NCBI GenBank assembly: GCA_030430845.1
Contig: JAUIKE010000062.1
Location: 2,501 to 40,089, forward strand
DNA: 37,589 nt
Direction of reading: 5' to 3'
Source of the DNA: Bacteroidia bacterium
GTDB taxonomy: Bacteria; Bacteroidota; Bacteroidia; Chitinophagales; Saprospiraceae
Shown piece after piece: positions 15,407 to 24,785 of the stretch (position 1 is its first letter; every line of letters begins with the position of its first letter). The notes beneath the pieces were generated by a model, which was given only the letters and a program-made list of their open reading frames with translations, ran no database searches and was not told the origin of the DNA. Made by a program: the position numbers and the translations under genes.

Positions 15407-15641
15407 ATTATATTTTAATATTGGTTGCGAATCCGCCTGAGATGAGTAAGACAGCTTCAAAATATTTCCCACCTTTCATTGTGCCAACTGCCCAATTGAA
15501 ACGACTGATTTACATCCTTGTTATAATTATTCAGGGAAAAAAGAGGGAGCTTCTTTTGTAAATGTTTTTGTTTTCCTGCACTTTATACTGAATTAGAAAA
15601 AAATTGTTTCCCGGCAGCTTACTTTTTTAATACAATTTTAT

Positions 15642-17888
15642 ATGCCTGAATGGATCTCTAAAGTATTTTTTTCGTTTCCGGTTCGTTTGTTTTTGCTACA
15701 TCTGCGCAGCAACTTGCTGTTAATCGGAATGTGGGCATTTCTTGTATTGTTAATTACTGGCCTCATTGGCCGCAAACTGGGGTTCTCCTATCTTTTTCTG
15801 GATCCCGAATATCTTAGCGAAGTTAATTTCTGGAGCTTTTTTCTGATCGGCCTCACCTTCGGTGGCTTTCTCATGACCTGGAACCTAACCACCTACTTGC
15901 TTACGGCCCATCATTTTCCATTTTTAGCCAGTCTTCGCAACCCTTTTACCAAGTTTTGTCTAAACAACCTATTGCTTCCCGTCGGCTTCCTGATTTTTTA
16001 TGTAATAGCCATCATTAGTTTCCAATTGAGATTTGAAGGTTGGACATTGGAAGATATACTCCTCCAAAGCATCGGCCTGATCACAGGCATGCTGAGCTTG
16101 CTTATTTTCTATTTTCTTTATTTCCACTACACGAATCAGGATATTTCTTCTTATAAAGATATTATTGAGGCCAGGAAAAAACAAGCCGCAAATATCAATC
16201 CCGGCCGTAAGGATATCGACCTGGACTACATCAAAATGGATGCGAATCGCTGGCGGGTAGACAATTATTTTAATGAGGCCTTCAGCATCCGGCTGGTTAG
16301 AAGTGTTGCACACTATGACGTTGCCATGCTAAAGCAGATCTTCAAGCAAAACCACCTGAATGCCCTGATCATTCAATTGCTGACTATGATGGCCTTGTTT
16401 ACACTCGGCTCCCTTATGGATTATTCTTTGTTTCGCATTCCAGCCGCAGCCAGCATCTTCATCCTGCTGAGTGTCATTACGGCCATCATTGGGGCCATCA
16501 CCTATTGGTTTGATGAATGGCGAAAAACCATTATCATACTCGCACTGATCGCGATTAATTTTTTCACCAGCTTCCAAAGCCTGCATTATTCCAACAAAGC
16601 CTACGGACTGGATTATCGGGATTCCTTAGCAGTTTACAGCTATGACCGGCTTCAGGAGGTTTGCCTCTCAGGTCAGTTGGAACAAGACAAGAGGGCAACG
16701 ATGGATATTTTGGAAAATTGGAAATCCAAAAATGTGACAGCGGATAATCCCAAACCAAAAATGGTTTTGATTGCAGTTAGCGGCGGCGGCCTCCGCTCAG
16801 CTAGTTGGACAGCCAATGTGCTACAAACAGCTGACAGCCTGTTGAGTGGTCGTTTGTTTGATCATACGGCTTTGATCACCGGAGCCTCCGGAGGTATGCT
16901 GGGAGCTGCCTACTTGAGAGAGATCTATCTTCGTCAACAGCAAGATCAAAAGATCAGCTTGTATCATGAACAACACCTGGATAATATTTCCAAAGACTTG
17001 CTCAACTCCATTGCGTTCACATTGGTTTCCAACGACCTCTTTCTCCCATGGGCTCGCTTTTCGGTCGGAGAGCATTCTTACCGAAAAGACCGCGGCTATA
17101 TTTTTGAGCGACAGCTCAATGAAAACACCAACGATGTGTTGGATAAAACCCTGGCGGACTATCGGTTGGCCGAAAGGGAGGCACAAATCCCCATGATGTT
17201 TCTAACCCCCTCGATTGTGAATGACGCCCGGCGGTTTATTATTTCCCCGCAGGCTGTATCCTACATGATGATTGCACCAGTCGGGCTGGACCGTCAAAAT
17301 ACCGTTGAAGTAGATGCGGTAGATTTCGGGTGGATGTTCCGCGAACAGGAGGCAGACAGCCTGCTGTTCACTTCAGCCTTGCGGATGAATGCTACTTTTC
17401 CCTACATCATGCCGAATGTTCATTTACCTTCCAAGCCTCAAATTGAAGCCGTTGACGCCGGATTTATTGATAATTACGGACTGTTATCCGCTACTCGTTT
17501 TGTTCAGGTATTCCGGGAATGGATTACAGAAAACACGAGTGGGGTGGTGCTTATCCAGATTAGCAGTTCCCGAAAGATCGACCCGATCACCGAAAATGAC
17601 AATAAAGGAGTAATTGAAACCATTTTCAGTCCGATCGGAATTGCAGGCCGCATGCTCAGTCTGCAAGAGTTTGAACAGGATAACAGCCTTGGGTTCATTT
17701 ATGATTTGCTGGGCCCCGACTATTTTCACTATGTGAGATTTGTATATAATCCCGGCCGGGATAATAAATTAAAAGCCTCCATTTCTTTTCATCTCACTAA
17801 TAGAGAAAAAGAGGTCATTAAGGAAGAAATAAAGGCAGAAGAAAATGTCGAAAACCTGAGAAAGCTGCAAGCGCTATTTGAGAACTAG
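15642..17888 (+). CDS. Polytopic membrane protein with patatin-like phospholipase domain
   Basis: A 748-aa protein with two parts. The first 310 residues have about seven hydrophobic segments (near 18-45, 63-87, 105-130, 139-162 and three within 238-310). The C-terminal half is a patatin-like lipase: glycine-rich oxyanion stretch SGGGLRSA near 379, nucleophile elbow GASGG with S416, and the dyad aspartate D605 in DAGFIDNYG. Patatins are serine acyl hydrolases; the domain would lie on one face of the membrane and could act on membrane lipids, but the substrate is unknown. Both active residues are present. It is monocistronic and divergent from ugd. The start is the ATG at the upstream end of the frame. 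Confidence 0.85.
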   Translation: MPEWISKVFFSFPVRLFLLHLRSNLLLIGMWAFLVLLITGLIGRKLGFSYLFLDPEYLSEVNFWSFFLIGLTFGGFLMTWNLTTYLLTAHHFPFLASLRNPFTKFCLNNLLLPVGFLIFYVIAIISFQLRFEGWTLEDILLQSIGLITGMLSLLIFYFLYFHYTNQDISSYKDIIEARKKQAANINPGRKDIDLDYIKMDANRWRVDNYFNEAFSIRLVRSVAHYDVAMLKQIFKQNHLNALIIQLLTMMALFTLGSLMDYSLFRIPAAASIFILLSVITAIIGAITYWFDEWRKTIIILALIAINFFTSFQSLHYSNKAYGLDYRDSLAVYSYDRLQEVCLSGQLEQDKRATMDILENWKSKNVTADNPKPKMVLIAVSGGGLRSASWTANVLQTADSLLSGRLFDHTALITGASGGMLGAAYLREIYLRQQQDQKISLYHEQHLDNISKDLLNSIAFTLVSNDLFLPWARFSVGEHSYRKDRGYIFERQLNENTNDVLDKTLADYRLAEREAQIPMMFLTPSIVNDARRFIISPQAVSYMMIAPVGLDRQNTVEVDAVDFGWMFREQEADSLLFTSALRMNATFPYIMPNVHLPSKPQIEAVDAGFIDNYGLLSATRFVQVFREWITENTSGVVLIQISSSRKIDPITENDNKGVIETIFSPIGIAGRMLSLQEFEQDNSLGFIYDLLGPDYFHYVRFVYNPGRDNKLKASISFHLTNREKEVIKEEIKAEENVENLRKLQALFEN

Positions 17889-18091
17889 ATACTTACACTT
17901 TCATTTTTTATAAATTTAGTTCGATTTTTAATTCATTTTTTTTAAACAAATAAAAAAATAAACAAACTATAAACATCTGCTATAAAAAAAATTAAACATT
18001 AAAAATAATCAACTATATGTTTTCGTCTATCAAAGACGCCTTTTCTTAAACTTTCCTGCCACATATTGTACTAAAAATGAATCATTAAGCC

Positions 18092-18122
18092 TTGTATTGC
18101 GTATAATAATATTATACTTTTA
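18092..18122 (+). promoter_or_regulatory. Promoter of the type IX cargo gene
   Basis: TTG (18092-18094), 20 bases, then TACTTTTA (18115-18122), a 7-of-8 fit to TAnnTTTG. Start near 18128 would leave a leader of about 15 nt. The 200 bp before it are very AT-rich and empty of genes. Confidence 0.5.
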
Positions 18123-18142
18123 TCATAAATGAAAACTATGAT

Positions 18143-19648
18143 ATGAGAAAGCTATACTTAACTATTATGCTGGCCCTAGGTATTAGTGGCCTGTTTATGC
18201 CTCAGAAGATAAAAGCCCAAACGACCGTAGTACAGTCTGTCTCGGCTGTGTCTTCAAACAACTGCCTTGGAACCAATGCGTTGTTCATTGTTTTTTTAGG
18301 ACCGGAAAGCCTGGATGTTTTCCCTCCTGTCTTTGTAGATAATAACATGGGGGATGTGATAACCGGCACGGTTACCCCCTATGCGTTTGGTGGTCTGGGA
18401 ACCGCCCTCTTTCTTTCGGTACAAGTTTCCAGTGGCGCACTCGGTCAGCCGGCAACCTTCACTCTTAAGCTGGAAGATGCCGGGGGAATAGCAGTACTCC
18501 CTACTACTTTCCAACCTGACAGCACGAGCGCTGGTTATCTGGAATATGTTTTCACTATAAATGTGGACGGCCCTCCAAGCGTCGAAATTCTTCCTTCAGA
18601 TCCCCTGATTTGTAACGGCAGCCCGGCCAGTCTGACGGCTTCCGTCACCAATGGTGCTTCAGCGGTAAGCTACTTATGGGCAGCGGATGGAGGCCCTGGC
18701 TCCTTCCAGGGAGGCATGGCACCTGTATCTGCCAATGCCATGGTAATTGCGGAAGACACCTACCATGTAACCGTCTCCAACACTTGTGGATCAGGCAGTA
18801 CCAGTAAAACAGTAGGAGCCGACCTGACGCCTTTGGTAGATCTGAGTTGCCAGGATAATGGGAATAATACCACTACACTATCCGCAGAATTACTTAATGG
18901 GGCGACCGATGTCACTATCAATTTTTTCCTTGACGGTGCCTTATTAACTTCTTTTGGTCCTTTGAGTGGGCCTACTTCCGTTTCGGAACTCATAGCCAGT
19001 CCGGACTATGTAAATCAAGACTTTACGATTACTGCCTCAAATGGCTGTGGAAATGCATCCAACAATAGCTCATGTGAAGTTTTGTTGCCGGTAGCATTAC
19101 AATATTTCCGTGCTCAGCCAAAAGACGAATCGGTCATGATCGAATGGACAACAGCGGCAGAGCTCAACAATGACTATTTTACGGTAGAAAAGTCCTACAA
19201 CGGCAAGGATTTTATGCCTATTGCTACTATTCAGGGAGCAGGAACGACACAGGAGCCGCTTTCTTACTCCTATCTGGATGAGAATGCCCTCAAAACAGCC
19301 ACCTCAACGAACAATTTGTTCTATCGCTTGAGACAAACGGATTTTGACGGTTCTTTCTCCGTTTCAAACCTGGTGACGGTAGCTGTGCCTAATAGCCATG
19401 CATTCTCCATTCATCGGGTTTGGCAGGAGAGCCAAAAACTGTTAGTTGACTTTGCCATTCCTGCCAAATCAGAAGTAGAAGGAAGGATCTTCAGCCTGGA
19501 AGGCCGCTTACTGCAAACACAGGCTCAGGAAATGGAGGCGGGTAATGTGCAAATGCAATTCAATACGTCCAATTTGGCTCCCGGCATGTATCTCTTCTCT
19601 GCCAGTCATGGAGGTAAGATCATCAGCGAAAAGTTTATTAAATTATAA
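18143..19648 (+). CDS. Secreted protein with type IX sorting domain
   Basis: A 501-aa exported protein. The signal peptide is residues 1-26, ending in IKAQ. The central part (about 30-310) is Ser/Thr/Gly-rich and looks like Ig-like surface repeats, with paired cysteines such as CNGSPASLTASV. The stretch LPVALQYFRAQPKDESVMIE (about 314-333) leads into a fibronectin-like module common in Bacteroidota cargo proteins. The last 80 residues are a type A sorting domain (GRIFSLEGRLLQTQ ... NLAPGMYLFSAS ... KFIKL), which directs outer-membrane export and surface attachment by the type IX system. No catalytic domain is visible; an adhesin or structural role is inference. The PorQ-like gene nearby fits this secretion route. 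Confidence 0.88.
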   Translation: MRKLYLTIMLALGISGLFMPQKIKAQTTVVQSVSAVSSNNCLGTNALFIVFLGPESLDVFPPVFVDNNMGDVITGTVTPYAFGGLGTALFLSVQVSSGALGQPATFTLKLEDAGGIAVLPTTFQPDSTSAGYLEYVFTINVDGPPSVEILPSDPLICNGSPASLTASVTNGASAVSYLWAADGGPGSFQGGMAPVSANAMVIAEDTYHVTVSNTCGSGSTSKTVGADLTPLVDLSCQDNGNNTTTLSAELLNGATDVTINFFLDGALLTSFGPLSGPTSVSELIASPDYVNQDFTITASNGCGNASNNSSCEVLLPVALQYFRAQPKDESVMIEWTTAAELNNDYFTVEKSYNGKDFMPIATIQGAGTTQEPLSYSYLDENALKTATSTNNLFYRLRQTDFDGSFSVSNLVTVAVPNSHAFSIHRVWQESQKLLVDFAIPAKSEVEGRIFSLEGRLLQTQAQEMEAGNVQMQFNTSNLAPGMYLFSASHGGKIISEKFIKL

Positions 19649-19708
19649 AGAATTAAAAAAAGAAGGGGCCGGCGAATTCGCCGGCCCCTTCTTTTTTTAA
19701 TTCTTTAT
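19645..19708. terminator. 64-bp perfect palindrome terminator
   Basis: Symmetric about GAATTC with core GGGGCCGGC and A7/T7 flanks, without a single mismatch. It contains the stop codons of both convergent genes (19646-19648 on plus, 19699-19697 on minus). Confidence 0.88.
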
Positions 19709-20851
19709 TTTCAGACCTTTTACATTTAGCTTCCTCAAATCTCTTCCTTCAATGGCTCCTGCTAATAAAGCTGGAAACTGATTGGGTGTACAGGCAAAAG
19801 CAGGAATTCCTAGTTGAGCCAATCGCCCTGCCAAGGTTTGATCATAGGAAGGAGCTCCTTTATCATTCAGGGCAAGCAAAACAATTATTTTCACTCCTGA
19901 GGCTTTTATTTCTGCCACATTTTGCAGCATTCGGGCCGTACTGCCTCCTTCAAAAAGATCACTCAGTAAAAAAAGAATGGTTTCGGAAGGGTGACTGATA
20001 TGCCGGCGGGCATATTGCAGGGCCTGCCCGATATCGGTACCGCCTCCCAATTGTGTACCGAACAAAAGATCCACGGGGTCCTCTAATTGTTCCGTCAGGT
20101 CCAGAATATCTGTATCAAAGGCCACCAGCCGGGTCTTAATAGACGGCAGAGAAGCCAAAATAGATCCCAATATCCCTGCATACACAACAGAGCCCGCCAT
20201 CGAACCACTCTGGTCGATCAATAGATGGAGGTGCCTAACCTGTCCTTTTTTCTTGCCATATCCGACCAATTGTTCAGGAATAATGGCCTTGAGTTCAGCT
20301 TGATAATTTTTCAGGTTTTTGAGTATGGTGCGATTCCAATCGACCTCATTGAGTCGGGGGCGACGATTTTTCCGGGCTCGATTGAGGGCGCCGCTAACTG
20401 CTTCGCGCATGGGTTCACGCAATTGCTTTTCAATTTGCCTGACCAGTTTTTGAACAATAAGCCGGGCTGTTTCCCTGGTTTTTGCAGGCAAAACCTTGTT
20501 GAGCAGAAGGATGGTAGCAACAAGGTCTACATTGGGCTCTAGCATTTCCACGAATTCGGGCTCGGCCAGCAACTGTTGAAGGTCAAGGCGTTCGAGTGCG
20601 TCTTTCTGAACGACTTCTACTACTGATGAAGGGAAATATTTCCTAATGTCGCCCAGCCATCGGTTGATGTTAGGAGAGGAAGGGCCTAGTCCTCCTTCTC
20701 GGTCGCTGTCGTACAAAGCTTCCAACACCTCATCCATTCCCTGCAATTCTTCATCATCCAGTGAAATGGAGGAATCGGATTCCGGCTCTGCCAATTTGCC
20801 CAGAATCATTCGCCAGCGAATAACATGTTCTTCCTCTTGCTTTGGATACAC
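19697..20851 (-). CDS. VWA domain protein
   Basis: A 384-aa protein. The N-terminal half (1-200) is mostly helical and charged. A von Willebrand A domain follows at about 207-375 with a complete MIDAS: DQSGS (213-217), T272 in GGGTDIG and D298 in LSDLFEGG. This resembles the CoxE/VWA proteins that work with MoxR-type AAA ATPases in Bacteroidota, but no such ATPase is in this window, so a partner is not shown. The GTG start (20851) is 6 bp after the GlsB-like gene; the first ATG, 14 residues in, would cut the conserved-looking IRWRMILG segment. There is no signal peptide, so it is cytoplasmic. Confidence 0.85.
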   Translation of the reverse strand: MYPKQEEEHVIRWRMILGKLAEPESDSSISLDDEELQGMDEVLEALYDSDREGGLGPSSPNINRWLGDIRKYFPSSVVEVVQKDALERLDLQQLLAEPEFVEMLEPNVDLVATILLLNKVLPAKTRETARLIVQKLVRQIEKQLREPMREAVSGALNRARKNRRPRLNEVDWNRTILKNLKNYQAELKAIIPEQLVGYGKKKGQVRHLHLLIDQSGSMAGSVVYAGILGSILASLPSIKTRLVAFDTDILDLTEQLEDPVDLLFGTQLGGGTDIGQALQYARRHISHPSETILFLLSDLFEGGSTARMLQNVAEIKASGVKIIVLLALNDKGAPSYDQTLAGRLAQLGIPAFACTPNQFPALLAGAIEGRDLRKLNVKGLKIKN

Positions 20852-20857
20852 AGATAA

Positions 20858-21100
20858 TTATTTTTTTACGAATCTGGCCAGCCATACTAAGATAATGGCC
20901 CCTACGGCAGCAGTTATGATCGATCCGATGAGCCCGTTATCGATTTGCACATCCAGGAAATTAAACAACCAACCCCCAACAACGCCCCCTATAACGCCCA
21001 GAATAACATTTCCAATAATTCCAAAACCTTTACCCTGCATTAATTGACCGGCAATCCATCCGGCTACAGCGCCGATAGCAAGAAAAATAATTGTATCCAT
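20858..21100 (-). CDS. GlsB/YeaQ/YmgE-like membrane protein
   Basis: An 80-aa protein of the transglycosylase-associated (GlsB/YeaQ/YmgE) family: three hydrophobic helices with glycine motifs (AVAGWIAGQLMQGKGFGI, GVIGGVVGGW and GAIILVWLARF). These small inner-membrane proteins are linked to stress response; their biochemical role is unknown. I start it at the ATG at 21100 (MDTIIFLAIG). A longer frame upstream would code through the ftsH terminator and is rejected. It is followed after 6 bp by the VWA gene. Confidence 0.9.
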   Translation of the reverse strand: MDTIIFLAIGAVAGWIAGQLMQGKGFGIIGNVILGVIGGVVGGWLFNFLDVQIDNGLIGSIITAAVGAIILVWLARFVKK

Positions 21101-21123
21101 TTTATTTTTTTTGATAAATTTAA

Positions 21124-21167
21124 AAATAAAAATGGGGCCACCGTAAACGGCTGCCCCATTTTTATTT
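21124..21167 (-). terminator. ftsH terminator
   Basis: A 15-bp stem AAATAAAAATGGGGC (21124-21138) with 21153-21167 plus an inner CCGT/ACGG stem. On the minus strand it ends in ATTTTTATTTTTA. It lies 17 bp after the ftsH stop. Confidence 0.8.
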
Positions 21168-21183
21168 AATATCAATTAGGAAC

Positions 21184-23184
21184 TTAATCTGTCGTTTCTT
21201 CCGTAGGCGCTTCCTCTCCTTCACTTTCATTGTGGCTGGAATCATCCACCGAACCATTGCTCTTGATGATGTGATCTTCTTCATCTACGCCTGCCGGGCG
21301 AGAGCCGATCAGCTTTTCGACATCTGACTTCAGCAAGACTTCTTTTTCCAGCAGTGCGTTAGCCAGCTTTTCCAATTCTTCGCGGCGTTCCATCAGCAAT
21401 TTTTTCGCGCGCTCGTATTGAGAGTCGACCAGGCGTCTGACTTCTTCATCGATCATAGAGGCTGTCTCATCAGAGTAAGGCTTCTGGAATTGTTCGTTAG
21501 ACATTCCGTAGAAGGATACCTGTCCCACTTTTTCATTCATACCGAAAATGGAAACCATGCTGTAAGCCATCTTGGTAACCTGATCCAGGTCATTTTGAGC
21601 GCCGGTAGAAATTTTTCCAAACACAATGGATTCGGCGGCCCGGCCGCCGAAGGTCATACACATGCGGTCCAGTAATTGCTCAGTGCGTGTGATGTATTCT
21701 TCTTTGGGCAAATACTGGGCATATCCCAGCGTCCCGATCCCTCTAGGAACGATTGTCACTTTTACAAGTGGAGAAGCATGCTCGAGGAACCATCCACAAA
21801 CAGCGTGGCCCGCCTCATGATAAGCAATGATCTTCTTCTCAGTAGGAGAGATCAGTTTATTTTTCTTTTCCAATCCGCCGATTACGCGGTCGAGTGCGTA
21901 GTTGAAGTCATCCATGTCGACCGCCTTTTTATTGCGCCGGGCAGCCACCAGAGCCGCTTCATTACAAATATTGGCGATATCTGCCCCGGCAAAACCCGGA
22001 GTCATTTCAGATAAGCTGGTCGGATTAACCTCAGGGGCCGTCACAATATTTTTCAAATGCACGCGGAAGATAGCTTCGCGGCCTTTCAGGTCAGGACGAT
22101 CAATGCCGATCTGGCGATCAAAGCGGCCTGGGCGCAGTAAGGCGGTATCCAGTACATCAGGACGGTTGGTGGCAGCCATCAGGATCACTCCTTTATCTGT
22201 TGAGAAACCATCCATTTCAACCAGTAATTGATTGAGTGTATTTTCTCTTTCATCATTTCCACCCTGGAAGCCGGAACGTCCACGAGCCCGGCCGATTGCA
22301 TCGATCTCGTCGATGAATACGATACAAGGAGCCTTTTCGCGGGCCTGCTTGAACAAGTCTCTTACTCTGGAAGCACCGACCCCTACGAACATCTCAACAA
22401 AGTCAGAACCGGAAATCGAGAAGAAAGGTACGCCGGCCTCACCGGCTACTGCTTTGGCAAGAAGCGTTTTACCGGTACCCGGAGGGCCTACCAGCAGAAC
22501 GCCTTTAGGGATCTTTCCTCCCAGTGCGGTATATTTTTTTGGATTTTTCAGAAAATCTACCACTTCCATTACTTCTTCTTTAGCCTCATCAAGCCCTGCT
22601 ACATCTTCGAAAGTAACGGTCACCTTTGTATTATTATCAAAAAGGGTTGCTTTGGATTTTCCGATATTAAATATCTGAGCTCCGGGACCTCCGGCGCCTC
22701 CACTTACGCGGCGCATGATGAAAACCCATATCAGAATAATAATTACCAGCGGTAGCACCCATTGAAGAAGCGGTGCCAGCCAACTTTGCTTAGTGACGGC
22801 ATCCGGGTAAATACGCTCTTGTTTTGGAATCCCCGCATCTTCCTGTGCCGATAATATACGGTTATAGAAAGTTTCCAGCGGTCCCACTTCTCTCCAGAAG
22901 TGATGCCTGGAGCGACCAAAATTGCTTTCAGCTGCATCTTTATACTCCGGCTTATCCAGTGCACTTTCCTTCAGATAAATGTAGGCATACTGTTCGTTGA
23001 CTACTTCTATTTTTTCTACATCTCCTTCAGCAACCATTTTTTCCAAACGGTTCATAGGAATAGGTTCCTGATTAGCTTGCGATATAGAAAAGATCTGTAT
23101 TGCAAGCAGAACCAGTGCTATGACACCGTAAATCCAAAAGTTGAATTTTGTATTGCCGGGTTTGTTATTTCTTCTATTTTCCAT
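21184..23184 (-). CDS. ftsH: ATP-dependent zinc metalloprotease FtsH
   Basis: A 666-aa membrane-anchored AAA protease that degrades misfolded and regulatory membrane and cytosolic proteins. Two transmembrane segments (about 15-35 and 137-157) flank a periplasmic domain. Then come Walker A GPPGTGKT (233-240), Walker B VFIDEID (289-295), the arginine-containing region RPGRFDRQ (351-358) and the zinc site HEAGH (456-460). The C-terminal 40 residues are acidic, as in other Bacteroidota FtsH proteins. The periplasmic insert carries a Bacteroidota-style [11 protein letters not shown] start. It follows rsfS on the same strand, a common pairing in the phylum; the 190-bp gap holds only a 9-bp inverted repeat (23215-23223 with 23271-23279). 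Confidence 0.97.
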   Translation of the reverse strand: MENRRNNKPGNTKFNFWIYGVIALVLLAIQIFSISQANQEPIPMNRLEKMVAEGDVEKIEVVNEQYAYIYLKESALDKPEYKDAAESNFGRSRHHFWREVGPLETFYNRILSAQEDAGIPKQERIYPDAVTKQSWLAPLLQWVLPLVIIILIWVFIMRRVSGGAGGPGAQIFNIGKSKATLFDNNTKVTVTFEDVAGLDEAKEEVMEVVDFLKNPKKYTALGGKIPKGVLLVGPPGTGKTLLAKAVAGEAGVPFFSISGSDFVEMFVGVGASRVRDLFKQAREKAPCIVFIDEIDAIGRARGRSGFQGGNDERENTLNQLLVEMDGFSTDKGVILMAATNRPDVLDTALLRPGRFDRQIGIDRPDLKGREAIFRVHLKNIVTAPEVNPTSLSEMTPGFAGADIANICNEAALVAARRNKKAVDMDDFNYALDRVIGGLEKKNKLISPTEKKIIAYHEAGHAVCGWFLEHASPLVKVTIVPRGIGTLGYAQYLPKEEYITRTEQLLDRMCMTFGGRAAESIVFGKISTGAQNDLDQVTKMAYSMVSIFGMNEKVGQVSFYGMSNEQFQKPYSDETASMIDEEVRRLVDSQYERAKKLLMERREELEKLANALLEKEVLLKSDVEKLIGSRPAGVDEEDHIIKSNGSVDDSSHNESEGEEAPTEETTD

Positions 23185-23374
23185 TTTCCACTTTTACATA
23201 ACCCTTCGGATTCGAATATTGAAGTTTTTATAACGATCCTAGCCCACCTTTAGTGAGATGACTATAAATTTTCAATATTTAGACCTCCAGAGCTATTCTT
23301 TCAGGTTTAAATTTTTTTTATAACGCAGTAGAATATATTTCGTTGTCAATAATCGACAAATTTCGCTTTTCTTC

Positions 23375-23761
23375 CTACAAACTTTCAAATTCTGTGAAAG
23401 TAGCGTCTCCCCAAAGAGACTCCAATTCGTAGAAAGCTCGGGTTTCGCGATAAAAAACATGCACCACGGTTGTGAAATAGTCAATACATATCCACAAAGC
23501 GTTTTTCTCCCCCTCTACGTGCGAAGGAAAAACTCCAAATTCCCTTTTTACACGAAGGGCAACATTATCAGAAATTGCTTTAACTTGAGTATTGGACTCA
23601 CCTTCACATATAATGAAAAAATCTGTTGGGGCATCTTCCAGCTCTCTTAAATCGAGCTTCACTATTTTTTTCCCTTTTATATCTTGAATACTGTCAATGA
23701 TCAGATTATTAAGTTCTTCTGTGGTAGGATTAACCTTTTGAAATTTTACTTGTGAATTCAA
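23375..23761 (-). CDS. rsfS: Ribosome silencing factor RsfS
   Basis: A 128-aa Iojap/RsfS protein. The family binds ribosomal protein uL14 and blocks joining of the subunits when nutrients are scarce. The signature DLRELEDAPTDFFIICEGES (38-57) and GVFPSHVEGEKNALWICIDY-like core are typical. Length is normal. No ATG is available: a stop lies four codons upstream and the first start codon is TTG at 23761 (MNSQVKFQ), so a TTG start is supported by the reading frame itself. It is divergent from birA, which also begins with TTG, and lies upstream of ftsH. Confidence 0.92.
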   Translation of the reverse strand: MNSQVKFQKVNPTTEELNNLIIDSIQDIKGKKIVKLDLRELEDAPTDFFIICEGESNTQVKAISDNVALRVKREFGVFPSHVEGEKNALWICIDYFTTVVHVFYRETRAFYELESLWGDATFTEFESL

Positions 23762-23962
23762 ACTCAGATTTTATTAGTTTTGTAAAAAGATGTTATATCC
23801 GATTTAAAATTATAAACTGCTACGATCCAACTTACTGTATTTTTTTTAGTAGTAAGGAGCTGTAGGCTCCTCCCGCAGCTCCTTACTATTAAACGCAAAG
23901 TTAGAACTAAGGTGCCTATAACGCAACTTAGTTGTTTATAAAAGTACCTAAATAATTACTAT
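23762..23962. repeat. rsfS / birA divergent gap with 18-bp hairpin
   Basis: The main structure is a hairpin: 23845-23862 pairs with 23876-23893 (one G-T pair) around a 13-nt loop; the core arms are AGTAAGGAGCTG and CAGCTCCTTACT. It is not at the end of either gene. Its core shares GTA(A)GGAGC with the ugd/patatin hairpin. A smaller repeat CAACT-T-AGTTG lies at 23923-23933. Confidence 0.6.
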
Positions 23963-24727
23963 TTGTCCATAAAAAAAGTTCATTTTATCGGAAAGTCATT
24001 GATTGAGCTCCCTTCCTGTCCTTCAACTAATGACTATGCACTGTCTTTATTATCAAAAAGTAAGCCAGACGAAGGAACTGTCATCTTGACCTTTAATCAG
24101 ACACAAGGGCGTGGACAAGTTGGCAGTCAATGGATCAGCGAAGCCTACCAGAATATAGCCTTCACGAGTATTCTCTATCCTGAATTCCTCGCACCTAAAG
24201 AACAAATTATACTCAACCAGGCCGTAGCGCTAGCCGTATTTCAATTGATCCATCGGCATGTCGATCAAACCGTAAAAATCAAGTGGCCCAATGACCTATA
24301 CATAAACGACCGGAAAGTCGCCGGAATTCTGATACAAAACCTTTTGTCCTCCAACAAGTTTAATACTAGTATTGTTGGTATAGGTGTAAATGTCAATCAG
24401 CAAAAATTTCCGCCGGAGCTTTCAACGGCTACTTCACTGAGCATTGAAGCAGGTCGTACCTTCCATCTTAAAGAACTGGCCCTGGAGCTTTGCGACGAAC
24501 TTGAAAAGCAGTACAACAGATTAAAAAGCCCGGACAGGAAATCGATCCATGAGGAATATCTGCAGCACCTTTATCGTTTTCATCAACAGAGCAGCTTCCA
24601 AGTAGTGGATGGTACTATTTTTGAAGGCCGGATTGTAGGTATCACCCCCGCAGGCAAGTTACAGGTGGAAAAAATAAAAGATCAAAGGCTGGAAGAGTTC
24701 GGAATAAAAGAGATCAGATTTTTATAA
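23963..24727 (+). CDS. birA: Biotin-protein ligase, monofunctional
   Basis: A 254-aa biotin-[acetyl-CoA-carboxylase] ligase that attaches biotin to carboxyl carrier protein. Key parts: STNDYAL (21-27), the biotinyl-adenylate loop GRGQVG (49-54), KWPNDLYIND (107-116) and KVAGIL with K118. The small C-terminal beta-domain starts near 205. There is no N-terminal helix-turn-helix, so it is not the BirA repressor type. The start is TTG at 23963; a stop lies eight codons upstream and no ATG precedes the conserved N-terminal motifs. No Shine-Dalgarno is visible. The following gene, cinA, is 58 bp downstream. Confidence 0.93.
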   Translation: MSIKKVHFIGKSLIELPSCPSTNDYALSLLSKSKPDEGTVILTFNQTQGRGQVGSQWISEAYQNIAFTSILYPEFLAPKEQIILNQAVALAVFQLIHRHVDQTVKIKWPNDLYINDRKVAGILIQNLLSSNKFNTSIVGIGVNVNQQKFPPELSTATSLSIEAGRTFHLKELALELCDELEKQYNRLKSPDRKSIHEEYLQHLYRFHQQSSFQVVDGTIFEGRIVGITPAGKLQVEKIKDQRLEEFGIKEIRFL

Positions 24728-24735
24728 GGTTATTA

Positions 24736-24756
24736 GTTTATAGTTTATAGTTTATA
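24736..24756. repeat. Heptanucleotide tandem repeat (GTTTATA)x3
   Basis: Three perfect copies of GTTTATA, followed by a partial GT, in the 58-bp birA-cinA gap. It may be a simple-sequence slip product; the copy number could vary between strains. Confidence 0.7.
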
Positions 24757-24785
24757 GTAAGATAACCATCAACCCATAACGAAAC

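Larger units (their letters stand above)
15284..15641. other. Divergent ugd / patatin intergenic region
   Basis: No gene is supported. It holds a 19-bp hairpin, a second AT-rich inverted repeat (15381-15391 with 15400-15410) and a leftward -7 box. The short plus-strand frame at 15355-15561 starts inside the hairpin and has no protein-like features. Confidence 0.6.

Noticed and set aside
15355..15561. 68-codon open frame between ugd and the patatin gene
   Set aside because: Starts inside a hairpin, has no ribosome-binding site and an amino-acid make-up typical of AT-rich non-coding DNA.
21101..21175. 25-codon N-terminal extension of the GlsB-like protein
   Set aside because: It codes through the ftsH terminator stem; the ATG at 21100 gives the usual family length.
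22228..22755. Plus-strand frames of 148-175 codons
   Set aside because: Fully antisense to ftsH, whose AAA motifs are intact on the other strand.
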